NCBI RefSeq assembly: GCF_019966595.1
Contig: NZ_JAINFJ010000011.1
Span: 1 to 64,000, forward strand
Origin: Oricola indica
Lineage (GTDB): Bacteria; Pseudomonadota; Alphaproteobacteria; Rhizobiales; Rhizobiaceae
Direction of reading: 5' to 3'
DNA length: 64,000 nt
The position numbers and the translations under genes are program-made. Positions within the stretch are counted from its first letter, which is position 1. Every line of letters begins with the position of its first letter. Positions 1-8,913 of the stretch are shown in pieces. The notes below the pieces were generated by a model that saw only the letters and a list, made by a program, of their open reading frames with translations, was not told where the DNA came from and did not search any database.

Positions 1-2
1 AC

Positions 3-38
3 TATGCAGCTCTGGAAACCCCAGAAATGGCCGCATAG
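3..38 (+). CDS. possible 3' end of an upstream gene
   Basis: An open frame enters from the left edge and ends at TAG 36-38, giving the tail YAALETPEMAA. The composition is protein-like, but only 11 codons are visible and the family cannot be named. Other frames are also open across the edge, so this is a weak call. Confidence 0.2.
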   Translation, partial: YAALETPEMAA

Positions 39-113
39 CTTATATCAACCAGCCTCCGGCAAACCCGGGGCGGTTCACTCAAGGTAAGCGTTGGGAGCGT
101 TGGAAACTTCCTA

Positions 114-362
114 TTGACGCTTCTCAAACGGTCAGTCCACGCGGTAAGAGAGGTAACAAAAAAAGATTTCCTCGATATTCTGAAGAAAGCGCGGCAAGCT
201 GGCTATGCATACGGTTTTGCCAACATCGTAGCTATTTGGCCTCCTGCGATGAAATTTCTTGCTGAAAACGCTCCTCCAATACACGCGTTTCTGGAGAAAA
301 TAGCGGTGAATGAAACGATAATTGAGGTGTTTAAGTTTGTCTCCAGCCTGATCGTTGGCTAG
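114..362 (+). CDS. small hypothetical protein (82 aa)
   Basis: This frame begins at TTG 114; no ATG or GTG occurs in frame before a mid-protein Met. It has a basic N-terminal third (KKDFLDILKKARQ) and a hydrophobic remainder rich in Ala, Ile and Phe, ending FKFVSSLIVG. I do not recognise a family. A weak GGA lies about 10 bases before the TTG. It lies in the AT-richer left edge just upstream of the methyltransferase gene, and its base composition matches that gene rather than the chromosome to the right, so it may belong to the same acquired segment. A shorter protein from an internal start is possible. Confidence 0.4.
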   Translation: MTLLKRSVHAVREVTKKDFLDILKKARQAGYAYGFANIVAIWPPAMKFLAENAPPIHAFLEKIAVNETIIEVFKFVSSLIVG

Positions 363-441
363 CGTGACCTTGAAACGGTTCACGCGCGAACATATAGTGA
401 ACATTGAGCGCCGCTGCTCATTTACGGAGGCTATCTTTTTC

Positions 442-1149
442 ATGGATTTAGCGCGCAATAAGCAGAACATCTCTCATGCGGTGATGTCACAGCGCGCGGA
501 AGCGCGAGATAGCCTAGATAATTTTCCGACCCCACCTTGGGCGACGCGAGCACTTCTCGAACACGTAATTGAACGAGGAGGATATGCAAGCCACCTTACA
601 TGTTTAGAGCCTGCATGTGGCGCGGGACACATGTCTAAAGTTTTAAAAGAATACTTTAAAGATGTTCGTTCTGCGGATGCGTTCGACTACGGTTACGGTC
701 ACGTTGAGGATTTTCTGAGTGTTAAGTACTCAAAAGGCTCTTGGGATTGGGTGATTACCAATCCTCCCTTTCGACTTGCGGAGGATTTTATTCTTGAAGC
801 GCTGCCTGTCGCGAGACGAGGCGTAGCTATGCTTGTTCGAACTGTTTTCATCGAAAGCGTGGGTAGATACGAACGTATTTTTTCCCAGATTCCACCGACG
901 TCAGTCGCGCAATTCGTTGAGCGCGTACCGATGGTGAAGGGTCGCCTCGACAGCAAGGCATCTACTGCTACTGGATACGCTTGGATTGTTTGGGATAAGA
1001 ACTATGAGTCGTCATTTACACAAATGAAATGGATTCCGCCCTGCAGGAAACGATTAGAAAAAGATGGCGACTATCACGAACCGCTGTCATCCAGTTATGA
1101 AACATCTTTGGATGAAGAAACGCCTACGAAAGCGGACCTGTTGCTGTAA
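442..1149 (+). CDS. solitary N6-adenine-type DNA methyltransferase, phage-like
   Basis: Predicted S-adenosylmethionine-dependent DNA methyltransferase of 235 residues. From ATG 442, the AdoMet-binding motif I is LEPACGAGHMS (about residues 53-63) and the catalytic motif IV is NPPF (about residues 104-107), the order of gamma-type adenine methyltransferases. The upstream sequence DNFPTPPWATRALLE is typical of phage and island-borne members. ATG 442 is preferred because GGAGG lies about 11 bases upstream; ATG 484 has no clear ribosome site and a longer TTG 355 frame looks unnatural. No restriction gene is next to it. Its composition is clearly less GC-rich than genes from lepA onward, a sign of transfer. 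Specificity cannot be predicted. Confidence 0.8.
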   Translation: MDLARNKQNISHAVMSQRAEARDSLDNFPTPPWATRALLEHVIERGGYASHLTCLEPACGAGHMSKVLKEYFKDVRSADAFDYGYGHVEDFLSVKYSKGSWDWVITNPPFRLAEDFILEALPVARRGVAMLVRTVFIESVGRYERIFSQIPPTSVAQFVERVPMVKGRLDSKASTATGYAWIVWDKNYESSFTQMKWIPPCRKRLEKDGDYHEPLSSSYETSLDEETPTKADLLL

Positions 1150-1238
1150 GTAATTTTCTGCGCGAAGCTGGGCAAACCAGCCATATCTTAATTGTCACTC
1201 GGCTTGATAATCATTTACGCTAAAACGGCCCTCTCTTG

Positions 1239-1278
1239 CAAAAGCTAAGGACTTAGCTTCGCTAAGCCCAAGCTTTTG
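1239..1278. repeat. nested inverted repeat after the methyltransferase gene
   Basis: CAAAAGCT (1239-1246) pairs perfectly with AGCTTTTG (1271-1278), and inside it CTTAGC pairs with GCTAAG around a TTC loop. A run of T and C follows on the plus strand. It may terminate the methyltransferase transcript or be the left unit of the mosaic repeat that begins a few bases later. Confidence 0.4.
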
Positions 1279-1281
1279 CTT

Positions 1282-1461
1282 TCTCCCCCGCCAAGGGGGA
1301 GATAGCCGCACCGCGCCTCCCCTCGCCCCGCTTGCGGGGAGAGGGATATGCAGGCTTGCGAGCGAAGCGAGCTAGCCGGAGTTGGGTGAGGGGGAGGAAC
1401 ACCGAGCCATGCCCCTCATCCGGCCCTTCGGGCCACCTTCTCCCCGCGCGCGGGGAGAAGG
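1282..1461. repeat. RIME-like palindromic mosaic repeat
   Basis: This gene-free stretch is a string of GC-rich palindromes: TCTCCCCC/GGGGGAGA (1282-1302), a CCCC/GGGG hairpin near 1320-1345, GGGTGAGGGG facing CCCCTCATCC, and a perfect 26-base palindrome at 1436-1461 (CCTTCTCCCCGCG and its complement). The blocks CCCCTCATCCGG and CACCTTCTCCCCG are the signature of rhizobial intergenic mosaic elements, which occur in many copies per genome. It separates the AT-rich edge from lepA and may act as a bidirectional transcription barrier. Copy number cannot be seen from this window. Confidence 0.7.
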
Positions 1462-1468
1462 GAGAAGC

Positions 1469-3277
1469 CTAGCTCTCCACCTTCAACACCTGGATGAACG
1501 CTTCCTGCGGGATTTCGACCTTGCCGAACTGGCGCATGCGCTTTTTGCCCTCTTTCTGCTTTTCGAGGAGCTTGCGCTTTCGCGTCACGTCGCCGCCGTA
1601 GCATTTGGCGGTCACGTCCTTGCGCATGGCGGAGATGGTCTCGCGGGCGACGACCTTGCCGCCGATGGCCGCCTGGATCGGGATCTTGAACATATGGCGG
1701 GGGATCAGGTCCTTCAGCTTCTCGCACATGAGGCGGCCGCGCTTTTCCGCCGCCGAGCGGTGGACCAGCATGGAGAGCGCGTCGACCGGCTCCTCGTTGA
1801 CGAGGATCGACATCTTGACCAGATCGCCTTCCTTGTAACCGGACAGCTGGTAGTCGAACGAGGCGTAGCCCTTGGAGATCGACTTCAGCCGGTCGTAGAA
1901 ATCGAACACGACCTCGTTGAGCGGCAATTCGTAGGAGACCATGGCGCGGGCGCCGACATAGGAGAGGTCGGTCTGGATGCCGCGGCGCTCCTGGCAGAGC
2001 TGCAGGATGGAGCCGAGATAATCGTCCGGCGTCATGATGGTCGCCTTGATCCACGGCTCCTCGATGGAGGCGATGCGCACGACATCCGGCATGTCGGCCG
2101 GGTTGTGCAGCTCGGTGACCGAGCCGTCCGTCATGGTCATGCGGTAGACGACCGAGGGGGCGGTGGCGATCAGGTCGAGGTCGAATTCGCGGCTGAGGCG
2201 CTCCTGGATGATCTCCAGGTGGAGAAGGCCGAGGAAGCCGCAACGGAAGCCGAAGCCGAGCGCGGCGGAGGTTTCCATCTCATAGGAAAACGACGCGTCG
2301 TTGAGGCGCAGCTTGCCGATGGCGGAGCGCAGATCCTCGAAATCGCCGGCATCGACCGGGAAGAGGCCGCAGAAGACCACCGGCTGGGCCGGCTTGAAGC
2401 CCGGCAGCATGGTGTCGCAGGGGCGCTTGTCCTCGGTGATGGTGTCGCCGACGCGGGTGTCGGCCACCTCCTTGATGGAGGCGGTCAGGACGCCGATCTC
2501 GCCGGGGCCAAGCTCGGGGACGACGACCAGCTTGGGCGTCAGCACGCCGACGCGGTCGACCGGGTATTTCGCGTCCGTGCCCATCATGCGGATGTTCTGG
2601 CCCTTCTTCAGCGTGCCGTCGATGACACGGACCAGCACGATGACGCCGAGATAGGCGTCGTACCACGAATCGACCAGCATGGCCTTGAGGGGGGCGGACT
2701 TGTCGCCTTCCTTGGGCGGCGGCAATTGCGTGACGATCGCCTCCAGCACCTGGTCGACCCCCTGCCCCGTCTTGGCGGAGATCAGGATGGCGTCGGAGGC
2801 GTCGAGGCCGATGACCTCCTCGATCTGCTCCTTGACGCGCTCCGGCTCGGCGGCGGGCAGGTCTGCCTTGTTGAGGACGGTGACGATCTCGTGGTCGGCG
2901 TCGATGGCCTGGTAGACATTGGCAAGCGTCTGCGCCTCGACGCCCTGCGAGGCATCGACCACGAGGAGCGAACCCTCGCAGGCGCGCAGCGAGCGCGAGA
3001 CCTCGTAGGCGAAGTCGACATGGCCGGGCGTGTCGATCAGGTTGAGCACGTAGTGCTGGCCGTCCCTGGCGTCATATTCGAGGCGCACGGTGTTGGCCTT
3101 GATGGTGATACCGCGCTCGCGCTCGATATCCATCGCGTCGAGCACCTGCTCCTTCATCTCGCGCTCCTCCAGCGATCCGGTCATCTGGATCAGCCGGTCG
3201 GCGAGCGTCGACTTGCCATGGTCGATATGGGCGACGATGGAGAAATTGCGGATGTTTGAAAGCGGAGTCTCGGTCAT
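1469..3277 (-). CDS. lepA: elongation factor 4 (LepA), ribosomal back-translocase GTPase
   Basis: LepA is a translational GTPase that acts on stalled or mis-translocated ribosomes and in 30S biogenesis. The 602-residue protein is the usual length. The G1 motif [10 protein letters not shown] is at the N-terminus, followed by RGITIKA (switch I), DTPGHVDF (G3) and NKADLPAA (G4). EF-G-like domains follow, then the LepA-specific C-terminus rich in Lys and Arg ([18 protein letters not shown]). Start ATG 3277 is chosen over an in-frame ATG three codons upstream because [14 protein letters not shown] matches the family N-terminus. No strong ribosome site is visible. It is transcribed alone, ending at the palindromic repeat region. 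Confidence 0.97.
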   Translation of the reverse strand: MTETPLSNIRNFSIVAHIDHGKSTLADRLIQMTGSLEEREMKEQVLDAMDIERERGITIKANTVRLEYDARDGQHYVLNLIDTPGHVDFAYEVSRSLRACEGSLLVVDASQGVEAQTLANVYQAIDADHEIVTVLNKADLPAAEPERVKEQIEEVIGLDASDAILISAKTGQGVDQVLEAIVTQLPPPKEGDKSAPLKAMLVDSWYDAYLGVIVLVRVIDGTLKKGQNIRMMGTDAKYPVDRVGVLTPKLVVVPELGPGEIGVLTASIKEVADTRVGDTITEDKRPCDTMLPGFKPAQPVVFCGLFPVDAGDFEDLRSAIGKLRLNDASFSYEMETSAALGFGFRCGFLGLLHLEIIQERLSREFDLDLIATAPSVVYRMTMTDGSVTELHNPADMPDVVRIASIEEPWIKATIMTPDDYLGSILQLCQERRGIQTDLSYVGARAMVSYELPLNEVVFDFYDRLKSISKGYASFDYQLSGYKEGDLVKMSILVNEEPVDALSMLVHRSAAEKRGRLMCEKLKDLIPRHMFKIPIQAAIGGKVVARETISAMRKDVTAKCYGGDVTRKRKLLEKQKEGKKRMRQFGKVEIPQEAFIQVLKVES

Positions 3278-3467
3278 GGCGCCCATATAGGGGGAAAGAG
3301 AGGGCGCGGGAAGCGGTGATTTTGGGGTGGGGTCGGTCGAGCGGCGAGATCAGCCGGCCGACTATCAGGCCGTTGCTCGATATTTCCGTCTTCCGCGACC
3401 GATGGCCGGACCACTTCCTCTTTGATCCGGCCCGATCAGACTATTGCGACTGCATCCGGAATCGTGG

Positions 3468-5684
3468 ATGTATTTCGATAGCAAAGGAATCTATGTGCTT
3501 GAGCGATCGTTACATGGCGCAAATATAACGGCCTCCCTCGGCGCGGTCGCGACGGCGGCGGACTTGACCTTTTGCGGCGGCGCAGCGACATCACTCGGCG
3601 CGGCGCTGTCGGCTGTGTCGATTTACAAGTCGATGAACAAGTCTGAACAGGACCTCGCCAAGACGATGGCGCAGGCGCTGCAGGCACATATCGATGCGTC
3701 CGGACTCAGCAAAGATCGCAAAAACATCCTTGCGCAGATGCTGGACCAGTTTCCGGTGTCCGACGATGAGCTTGCGCAAGGCGACTATGTTGCCGAAACG
3801 GTTGCCGCCAATCATCGCGCTTCGGTCTGGGACGCGCAGTCCGAAACCGGAAAGGCGAAAGACCCCGCGCATCAAACGCCTCAAATACTGGACGCATACC
3901 AGTCCGCTCTCCAAGCTACGCTCGCCCCGATCCTGAGCGACCCGGCATTCGCGCCGCACCGGCAAATGCTTCTGCGCATTGGCGATCTCGAAAGAATGCT
4001 CGAAGGGACAAGCGGCTATATGCGCATGCTCGAGGCGGGCATCAACGAGAAGGCCATTACCGGGCTGGCTCGCCGTGTCGCCGAAGATGAGGGCATTGCC
4101 GATCTCGGTGCAGCCTGGAACGAACTCGAACGCGCAGTCGAAATCGCCATCGATATGCAGGCGGAGAAGGGCTATGCGTCGAATATCGACCGGTTCGTCG
4201 ATGACGTGATCGAGCGCATGACGGCGCTTTCGGCCGAGGGACGCGACGACGAAGCGTCTGAGGCCGCCGACGAAGCCTTCGCCGATTGGCTGGAACGGCA
4301 GGAGCGGGAGAAGCTGGCGGCGGAGAAATTGCTGGACCAAGCGCTGCGTACCGATCTGTTGCGTCGCGATGCGAAGAAGGCGGCGATGCGCCTGTTCGAC
4401 AAGGCGCAGATCGCCTTTCCGGATCAGGCGGAACGGTTCGACCAACTGCGCGTCATTCAGGACGATTGGTATGTCCGCGGGCGCGATCAGGCCTTGCTGC
4501 TCGATTTGCAGGTTTCCGCCGAACTGGCCGCGCTGGTGACTCGGGCTGCAGCAAGCCCTGAGCAAAAGGCCGCTGACTTCAACAATCAGGCGGTGGCCCT
4601 TCGAAACCTCGGCGAGCGCGCGGGTGGCGAACAGGGAATGAATTGGCTCAGACAAGCCGTCAACGCCTATGATGCCGCGCTGGACATCTTCACACGCGAG
4701 ACGATGCCCGCCGACTGGGCCATGACGCAGATGAACCGAGCCGGAGCACTTTTGCGCCTCGGCGAGCGCGCAGGCGGCGAACAGGGCATGGCATGGCTGA
4801 GAGAGGCCGTCGATGCCTATGACGCCGCGCTGGAAATCCGCACCCGCGACACCATGCCCGTCCAATGGGCCATGACGCAAATGAACCGGGCCGTTGCCCT
4901 TCGAAACCTCGGCGAACGCGCGGGCGGCAAACAGGGCATCACATGGCTCACACAGGCTATCGACGCCTGTAACGCCGCGCTGGAAATCCGCGCCCGTGAC
5001 ACCATACCCGCCGACTGGGCCATGACGCAGATGAACCGCGCCGGAGCACTTTCGCGCCTCGGCGAACGCTCGGACGGCGAACAGGGTATGAAGTTACTCC
5101 GACAGGCCGTCGGCGCCTATGATGACGCATTGGACATTCTCACACGGGACACCGTGCCCGCGCAGTGGGCTATGACGCAGATGGACCGCGCTACTACCCT
5201 TCAAACCCTTGGCGAGCGCACGCGCGGCGAACGGGGCATGATGTTACTCCAGCAAGCCGTCGGTGCCTGCAGTGCCGCACTGGACATTCTCACACGTGAC
5301 ACAATGCCCGCCCAATGGGCCATGACACAGATGAACCGCGCCAATGCCCTTGCAACCTTGGGCAAACGCGCGAGCGGCGAACAGTCTATGGCGTGGCTCA
5401 GACAGGCCGTCGATGCGTATGATACCGCATTGGAAATCCGCAAACGCGACAGCATGCCCGCCGACTGGGCCACGACGCAGATGAACCGCGCCAATGCCCT
5501 TGCAACCCTCGGCGAACGCGCGGGTGGCGAACAGGGCATGACATGGCTCAGAGAGGCCGTCGATGCCTATGACGCAGCACTGGAAATCTTCGCTCATCCG
5601 GGAACAGAGCACTATGCCGACGTGGCTCGAAGCAACCGGGCAATTGCCGTGGCGGCGCTGGAACAGCTGACGGGTGGAAGTTAG
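3468..5684 (+). CDS. TPR-type protein with seven near-identical 50-residue repeats
   Basis: A 738-residue protein from ATG 3468 (TTG 3444 is an alternative; neither has a clear ribosome site). Residues about 15-50 form a Gly/Ala-rich hydrophobic segment (ITASLGAVATAADL, GAALSAVSIY), possibly one or two membrane helices. Residues 60-370 are predominantly helical and charged, with a conserved-looking block LLDQALRTDLLRRDAKKA and QDDWYVRGRDQ. The C-terminal half is seven repeats with the core LGERAGGEQGM, WLRQAVDAYDAALEI and TMPADWAMTQMNR, a TPR variant known from large rhizobial repeat proteins. No enzymatic domain is seen. It is flanked by lepA and an aminotransferase on the other strand, so it is probably a single-gene unit. 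The function is unknown; a scaffold or sensor is only an inference. Confidence 0.8.
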   Translation: MYFDSKGIYVLERSLHGANITASLGAVATAADLTFCGGAATSLGAALSAVSIYKSMNKSEQDLAKTMAQALQAHIDASGLSKDRKNILAQMLDQFPVSDDELAQGDYVAETVAANHRASVWDAQSETGKAKDPAHQTPQILDAYQSALQATLAPILSDPAFAPHRQMLLRIGDLERMLEGTSGYMRMLEAGINEKAITGLARRVAEDEGIADLGAAWNELERAVEIAIDMQAEKGYASNIDRFVDDVIERMTALSAEGRDDEASEAADEAFADWLERQEREKLAAEKLLDQALRTDLLRRDAKKAAMRLFDKAQIAFPDQAERFDQLRVIQDDWYVRGRDQALLLDLQVSAELAALVTRAAASPEQKAADFNNQAVALRNLGERAGGEQGMNWLRQAVNAYDAALDIFTRETMPADWAMTQMNRAGALLRLGERAGGEQGMAWLREAVDAYDAALEIRTRDTMPVQWAMTQMNRAVALRNLGERAGGKQGITWLTQAIDACNAALEIRARDTIPADWAMTQMNRAGALSRLGERSDGEQGMKLLRQAVGAYDDALDILTRDTVPAQWAMTQMDRATTLQTLGERTRGERGMMLLQQAVGACSAALDILTRDTMPAQWAMTQMNRANALATLGKRASGEQSMAWLRQAVDAYDTALEIRKRDSMPADWATTQMNRANALATLGERAGGEQGMTWLREAVDAYDAALEIFAHPGTEHYADVARSNRAIAVAALEQLTGGS
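4590..5639 (+). repeat. seven tandem 150-bp coding repeats
   Basis: The units start at 4590, 4740, 4890, 5040, 5190, 5340 and 5490. Each is exactly 150 bases and encodes 50 residues with no spacers. Units 1-6 keep DWAMTQMNR or a close variant at the end; the seventh diverges in its last 15 residues. The constant length and high identity point to recent duplication or gene conversion, and the array is prone to copy-number change. Confidence 0.95.
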
Positions 5685-5701
5685 AGAATTTTCGCATCGG
5701 C

Positions 5702-6610
5702 TCAGCCCACCGCGACCAACCCCTCATAAAGCCCTCGCAGCCTTTTCGTCATCTCGCCGTCGACCTGCGGGAACGGCTTGCCGTCGAGCGCCGCAACCGG
5801 GGTGAGGCCGCCGAAGGTGCCGGTTAGGAAGGCTTCCTGGGCGGCGTGGACGTCGACCAAAGAGAAATTGCGTTCGAAGACGGGGATTTCGTTGGCGCGG
5901 CAGAGGTCGATGACCTTCTGGCGCGTGATGCCGTTCATGCAGTAGTCGCCCGTGGAGGTCCACACCTCGCCCTTGCGCACAATGAAGAAGTTGCAGGCGT
6001 TGGTGGTGTTCACGAAGCCATGCGGGTCGAGCATCAGGCCTTCGTCGGCGCCCGCCTCCTCGGCCTGCAGGCAGGCGATGACGCAGTTGAGCTTGGAGTG
6101 GGAATTGTATTTCGGGTCCTGGCTCATCGGCAGGCCGCGCACCTGCGGCACGGTGGCGAGCGTGACGCCGCGTCGGGTTTCGGACGCGGGGGTCGAATGC
6201 TCCATGATGATGACGATCGTGGGCCCGGAGCGCGACAGGGAGGGATGCTGGAAGGGCTTCACCTTGACGCCGCGCGTGATCATCAGGCGGGCGTGGACGT
6301 GGTCGCTCATGGCGTTGGCCGCCGCCGTCTCGTTCAGCGCGGCGAGGATGCCGGCGCGGTCCATGCCGATATCGAGCGAGACCGCCTTGCAGGCCGAAAA
6401 GAGCCGGTCCATGTGGTCGTCGAAGAAGACCCAACGGCCCTCATGCAGGCGCAGCCCCTCCCACATGCCGTCGCCGAGCAGGAAGCCGGAATCATAGACC
6501 GAGACGGTGGCCTCGGCGCGCGGCTTCAGGGCGCCATCGACATAGATCAGGATGTCGTCATTGCGCGGATCGTGCTCGGCGTCGTGAGTGGTGGTGCGAT
6601 GATCGGGCAT
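5702..6610 (-). CDS. class IV (branched-chain/D-amino-acid type) PLP aminotransferase-like protein
   Basis: A 302-residue fold-type IV PLP enzyme. The start at ATG 6610 follows GGAGG with six-base spacing. Family motifs are [23 protein letters not shown]-like N-terminal strands, EGLR, the Schiff-base Lys in HSKLN (about residue 173), and [11 protein letters not shown] near the C-terminus. The position that normally holds the Glu contacting the pyridine nitrogen of PLP (as in GYISEGAGEN of E. coli IlvE) is occupied by Thr in [12 protein letters not shown] (about residue 202), so activity may differ from IlvE. It is divergent from ynfA and a sulfotransferase-like gene. True IlvE activity is possible but not assured. 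Confidence 0.85.
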   Translation of the reverse strand: MPDHRTTTHDAEHDPRNDDILIYVDGALKPRAEATVSVYDSGFLLGDGMWEGLRLHEGRWVFFDDHMDRLFSACKAVSLDIGMDRAGILAALNETAAANAMSDHVHARLMITRGVKVKPFQHPSLSRSGPTIVIIMEHSTPASETRRGVTLATVPQVRGLPMSQDPKYNSHSKLNCVIACLQAEEAGADEGLMLDPHGFVNTTNACNFFIVRKGEVWTSTGDYCMNGITRQKVIDLCRANEIPVFERNFSLVDVHAAQEAFLTGTFGGLTPVAALDGKPFPQVDGEMTKRLRGLYEGLVAVG

Positions 6611-6698
6611 CGAAAGCCTCCGGATTTCGTTTCGGGCAGTTGCAACGGAGGCCGTGCGAAGGTCAACTTGGGGCAGGAAGAATCGCCAGGAAGACGCC

Positions 6699-7028
6699 AT
6701 GCCCACCGCCGCAGCCTATATTGGAGCCGCCATCGCCGAAATCGCCGGCTGCTATGCCTTCTGGGCCTTTTTCCGCCTCGACAAGCCGGCCTGGTGGCTG
6801 GTGCCTGGCGGGCTGTCTCTGGCGCTGTTCGCCTGGCTGCTCACGCTTGCCGACAGTTCGGCGGCCGGACGGGCCTTCGCAGCCTATGGCGGTGTCTATA
6901 TCGCGAGTTCGCTGGCCTGGCTGTGGTTCGTGGAGGGAAACCGCCCGGACCGCTGGGACACGATCGGCGCGGCGATCTGCCTTGTCGGCGCGGCGGTCAT
7001 TCTCGCCGGGCCACGTGCAGCCGCATGA
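6699..7028 (+). CDS. YnfA/UPF0060 small multidrug-resistance-like membrane protein
   Basis: A 109-residue protein with four predicted transmembrane helices, the length and topology of UPF0060 (YnfA), which is related to small multidrug resistance exporters. Characteristic stretches are [32 protein letters not shown] and [18 protein letters not shown]. The start ATG 6699 is chosen because earlier in-frame codons code a non-membrane, shadow-like peptide. It lies 28 bases before the sulfotransferase-like gene on the same strand and is probably co-transcribed with it. The substrate is unknown. Confidence 0.9.
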   Translation: MPTAAAYIGAAIAEIAGCYAFWAFFRLDKPAWWLVPGGLSLALFAWLLTLADSSAAGRAFAAYGGVYIASSLAWLWFVEGNRPDRWDTIGAAICLVGAAVILAGPRAAA

Positions 7029-7056
7029 TCATTCGCGCTGCAGACGGGAGGACGAC

Positions 7057-7812
7057 ATGACCGACACGAAAATCATCGCCATGTGGTCGGGGCCGCGAAA
7101 CCTCTCGACGGCGATGATGCGCGCCTTCGGAAACCGCGCCGACTGCACCGCCATGGACGAGCCGTTCTATGGCGCCTATCTGGCTGCGACGGGCGCGGAC
7201 CACCCGATGAAGGAGGCGATCATAGCGTCGATGGAATGCGACCCGGACGCGGTGGCGCGGCAATGTCTCGGGCCGTTCGCGACGCCGGTCTGCTACCAGA
7301 AACACATGCCGCATCACATGATCGACGGCTTTCCGCTCGACTGGGCGGCGCGGGCGACCAATGTGTTCCTGATCCGCCATCCGCGCCGGGTGCTGGCGAG
7401 CTATGCGCGCAAGAAGCAGGGCGTGACGGAACGCGATATCGGCTACCGGCGGATGCTGGAGATCGACCGGCATGTCACGGAGATGACCGGCAAGGCGCCG
7501 GTCGTGGTGGCGTCGGAGGATATCCTCGCCGAGCCCGAGGCCGTGCTCGCCGCGCTCTGCGCGGCGGTGGGGATCGATTTCGACCCGGCCATGCTCTCCT
7601 GGGAGGCCGGGCCGCGCGCCGAAGACGGCGTGTGGGGCGTGCACTGGTACGACGCGATCTGGAAATCGACCGGGTTTTCAAAGCCGGAAAGCCTCGACCT
7701 GCCGCCGGAGCTGCCCGACCATCTGGCCAAGATCGAGGCGGAAGCGCTTCCGGCATGGGAGGCGATGGCGACGCGCAGAATCGGCGGGGGAAAGGGCGGC
7801 TCCAAAGCCTGA
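7057..7812 (+). CDS. sulfotransferase-like P-loop protein
   Basis: A 251-residue P-loop protein whose start at ATG 7057 follows GGGAGG. The N-terminal WSGPRNLSTAMM resembles the 5'-phosphosulfate-binding loop of sulfotransferases, and FLIRHPRRVLASYARKK resembles the 3'-phosphate-binding region. The second half carries EDILAEPEAVLAALC, typical of this group. Homologous domains are, as I recall, fused to class IV aminotransferases in plants, and here the aminotransferase gene lies just across the divergent promoter region, which suggests a shared pathway. Transfer of a sulfuryl group is not proven by sequence. The gene ends in a hairpin followed by five T. Confidence 0.8.
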   Translation: MTDTKIIAMWSGPRNLSTAMMRAFGNRADCTAMDEPFYGAYLAATGADHPMKEAIIASMECDPDAVARQCLGPFATPVCYQKHMPHHMIDGFPLDWAARATNVFLIRHPRRVLASYARKKQGVTERDIGYRRMLEIDRHVTEMTGKAPVVVASEDILAEPEAVLAALCAAVGIDFDPAMLSWEAGPRAEDGVWGVHWYDAIWKSTGFSKPESLDLPPELPDHLAKIEAEALPAWEAMATRRIGGGKGGSKA

Positions 7813-7828
7813 AGCCGCCCGATTTTTA
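7794..7828 (+). terminator. rho-independent terminator of the sulfotransferase-like gene
   Basis: GGGCGGCT (7794-7801) pairs with AGCCGCCC (7813-7820), and the plus strand continues with GATTTTTA. The stem overlaps the last codons of the gene and separates it from the convergent decarboxylase gene. Confidence 0.75.
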
Positions 7829-7839
7829 CGGCGTACCGA

Positions 7840-8913
7840 TCAGAGGTCGCCAATCTTGAACAATTTGCGCGCGTTCTCCTCGAAGAAGGCTTTCTTGTCC
7901 TCGAGCGGGATTTCCATGGAATCGAGTTCGCCGACCTCTTCCTGCACGAACTGCCAGGGGTAATCCATCGCGTACATCATCCGGTCGGTTCCGACGGTAT
8001 CCATCACGAATTTGATCGGCGGCGCCCAGCCGACACCGGATGAGGTGTAGTGGAAGTTGTCGCACAGATAGTCCCACGCGCGCCGCTTCAGCGGCTTCAC
8101 GCCCGGGTGCCGGCCGGTCGAAGCGATGCGGGTGTGCATGAAATCGATCCGGTAGAGCCAATAGGGCAGCGCCTCGCCGCAATGGCCGAGAATGATCTGC
8201 AGCTTCGGGAAACGGTCGAAAATTCCCGAAATCAGCAACCGCAACGCGTGCAGTCCGGTATCGCAGGCAAACCCGTAGATCGCCGCATCCAGCGAGCGGT
8301 TCAGGAACGGCTCGATCATCTGCGGCGACGGCATGTTGGGATGCAGATAGATCGGAACATCCAGCGCCTCGGCCGCCTCGAAGACAGACCAGTATTTCTC
8401 GTCGTCAAGATAGGTGCCGAGCGTGTGGCCGTTCAGGATGCCGCCGCGCAGGCCGAGCCTGGTGACGCCGCGCTCCAGTTCCTTTGCCGAATTTTCGGTA
8501 TCGAGCGGGCTGAATGCGGCGAGGCCGATATAGCGGTCCGGATGTCTCGCGATGCCCTCCGCCAACTGGTCGTTCGCTTCGATAGCCAGCGACGTCGCCG
8601 TCGCGGGATCGAAAAGCTGCACGCCGGGCGAACCGAGCGCCAGCACCTGCATGTCGATGCCGCTGGCGTCCATGTCGCCGATCCTGATCTCGTCGAGATC
8701 CTGGATACGCCGGCGGTGCCGCGTCGCCAGGTCGGACTCGCCCGCAAAGAACCCCCAGAGCTGATGAAAGCCCGGATCGTGGATTTTCTTGTCCGCAATC
8801 TCGCGAATGTAGAGATCGAGAATATTCTTCGGGATCCACGCCTCCTCGGTCGCGATCCGCTTGTAAGGCGGATTGGGATCGCGCGGCGGATTCTTCGGAA
8901 AACGGTCGCTCAT
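7840..8913 (-). CDS. LigW-like amidohydrolase-family aromatic acid decarboxylase
   Basis: A 357-residue amidohydrolase-2 protein. It matches my memory of 5-carboxyvanillate decarboxylase (LigW) along its length: RIATEEAW near the N-terminus, ILALxSPGVQ-like ALGSPGVQLFD, LGLRGGILNGHT, YLHPN, LGHCGEALPYWLYRIDFMH and MYAMDYPWQ. The expected Mn ligands are present: Glu in ATEEAW, His in YLHPN, His in LGHCGE and Asp in AMDYP. These enzymes remove CO2 from hydroxylated benzoates without oxidation in the cytoplasm. Its ATG overlaps the stop of the TRAP permease by four bases (ATGA), so the transporter probably imports its substrate. The exact substrate is unknown; hydrolase activity is the alternative. 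Confidence 0.85.
   Translation of the reverse strand: MSDRFPKNPPRDPNPPYKRIATEEAWIPKNILDLYIREIADKKIHDPGFHQLWGFFAGESDLATRHRRRIQDLDEIRIGDMDASGIDMQVLALGSPGVQLFDPATATSLAIEANDQLAEGIARHPDRYIGLAAFSPLDTENSAKELERGVTRLGLRGGILNGHTLGTYLDDEKYWSVFEAAEALDVPIYLHPNMPSPQMIEPFLNRSLDAAIYGFACDTGLHALRLLISGIFDRFPKLQIILGHCGEALPYWLYRIDFMHTRIASTGRHPGVKPLKRRAWDYLCDNFHYTSSGVGWAPPIKFVMDTVGTDRMMYAMDYPWQFVQEEVGELDSMEIPLEDKKAFFEENARKLFKIGDL

Noticed and set aside
1382-3259. 625-codon open frame opposite lepA
   Set aside because: Antisense shadow created by high-GC codon bias; low-complexity Arg/Asp/Gly/His-rich translation with no family features, while lepA on the other strand is unmistakable.
4590-5639. Regular 150-bp direct repeats considered as a CRISPR-like or satellite array
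   Set aside because: Units are contiguous, lack spacers, keep reading frame and encode a protein repeat.
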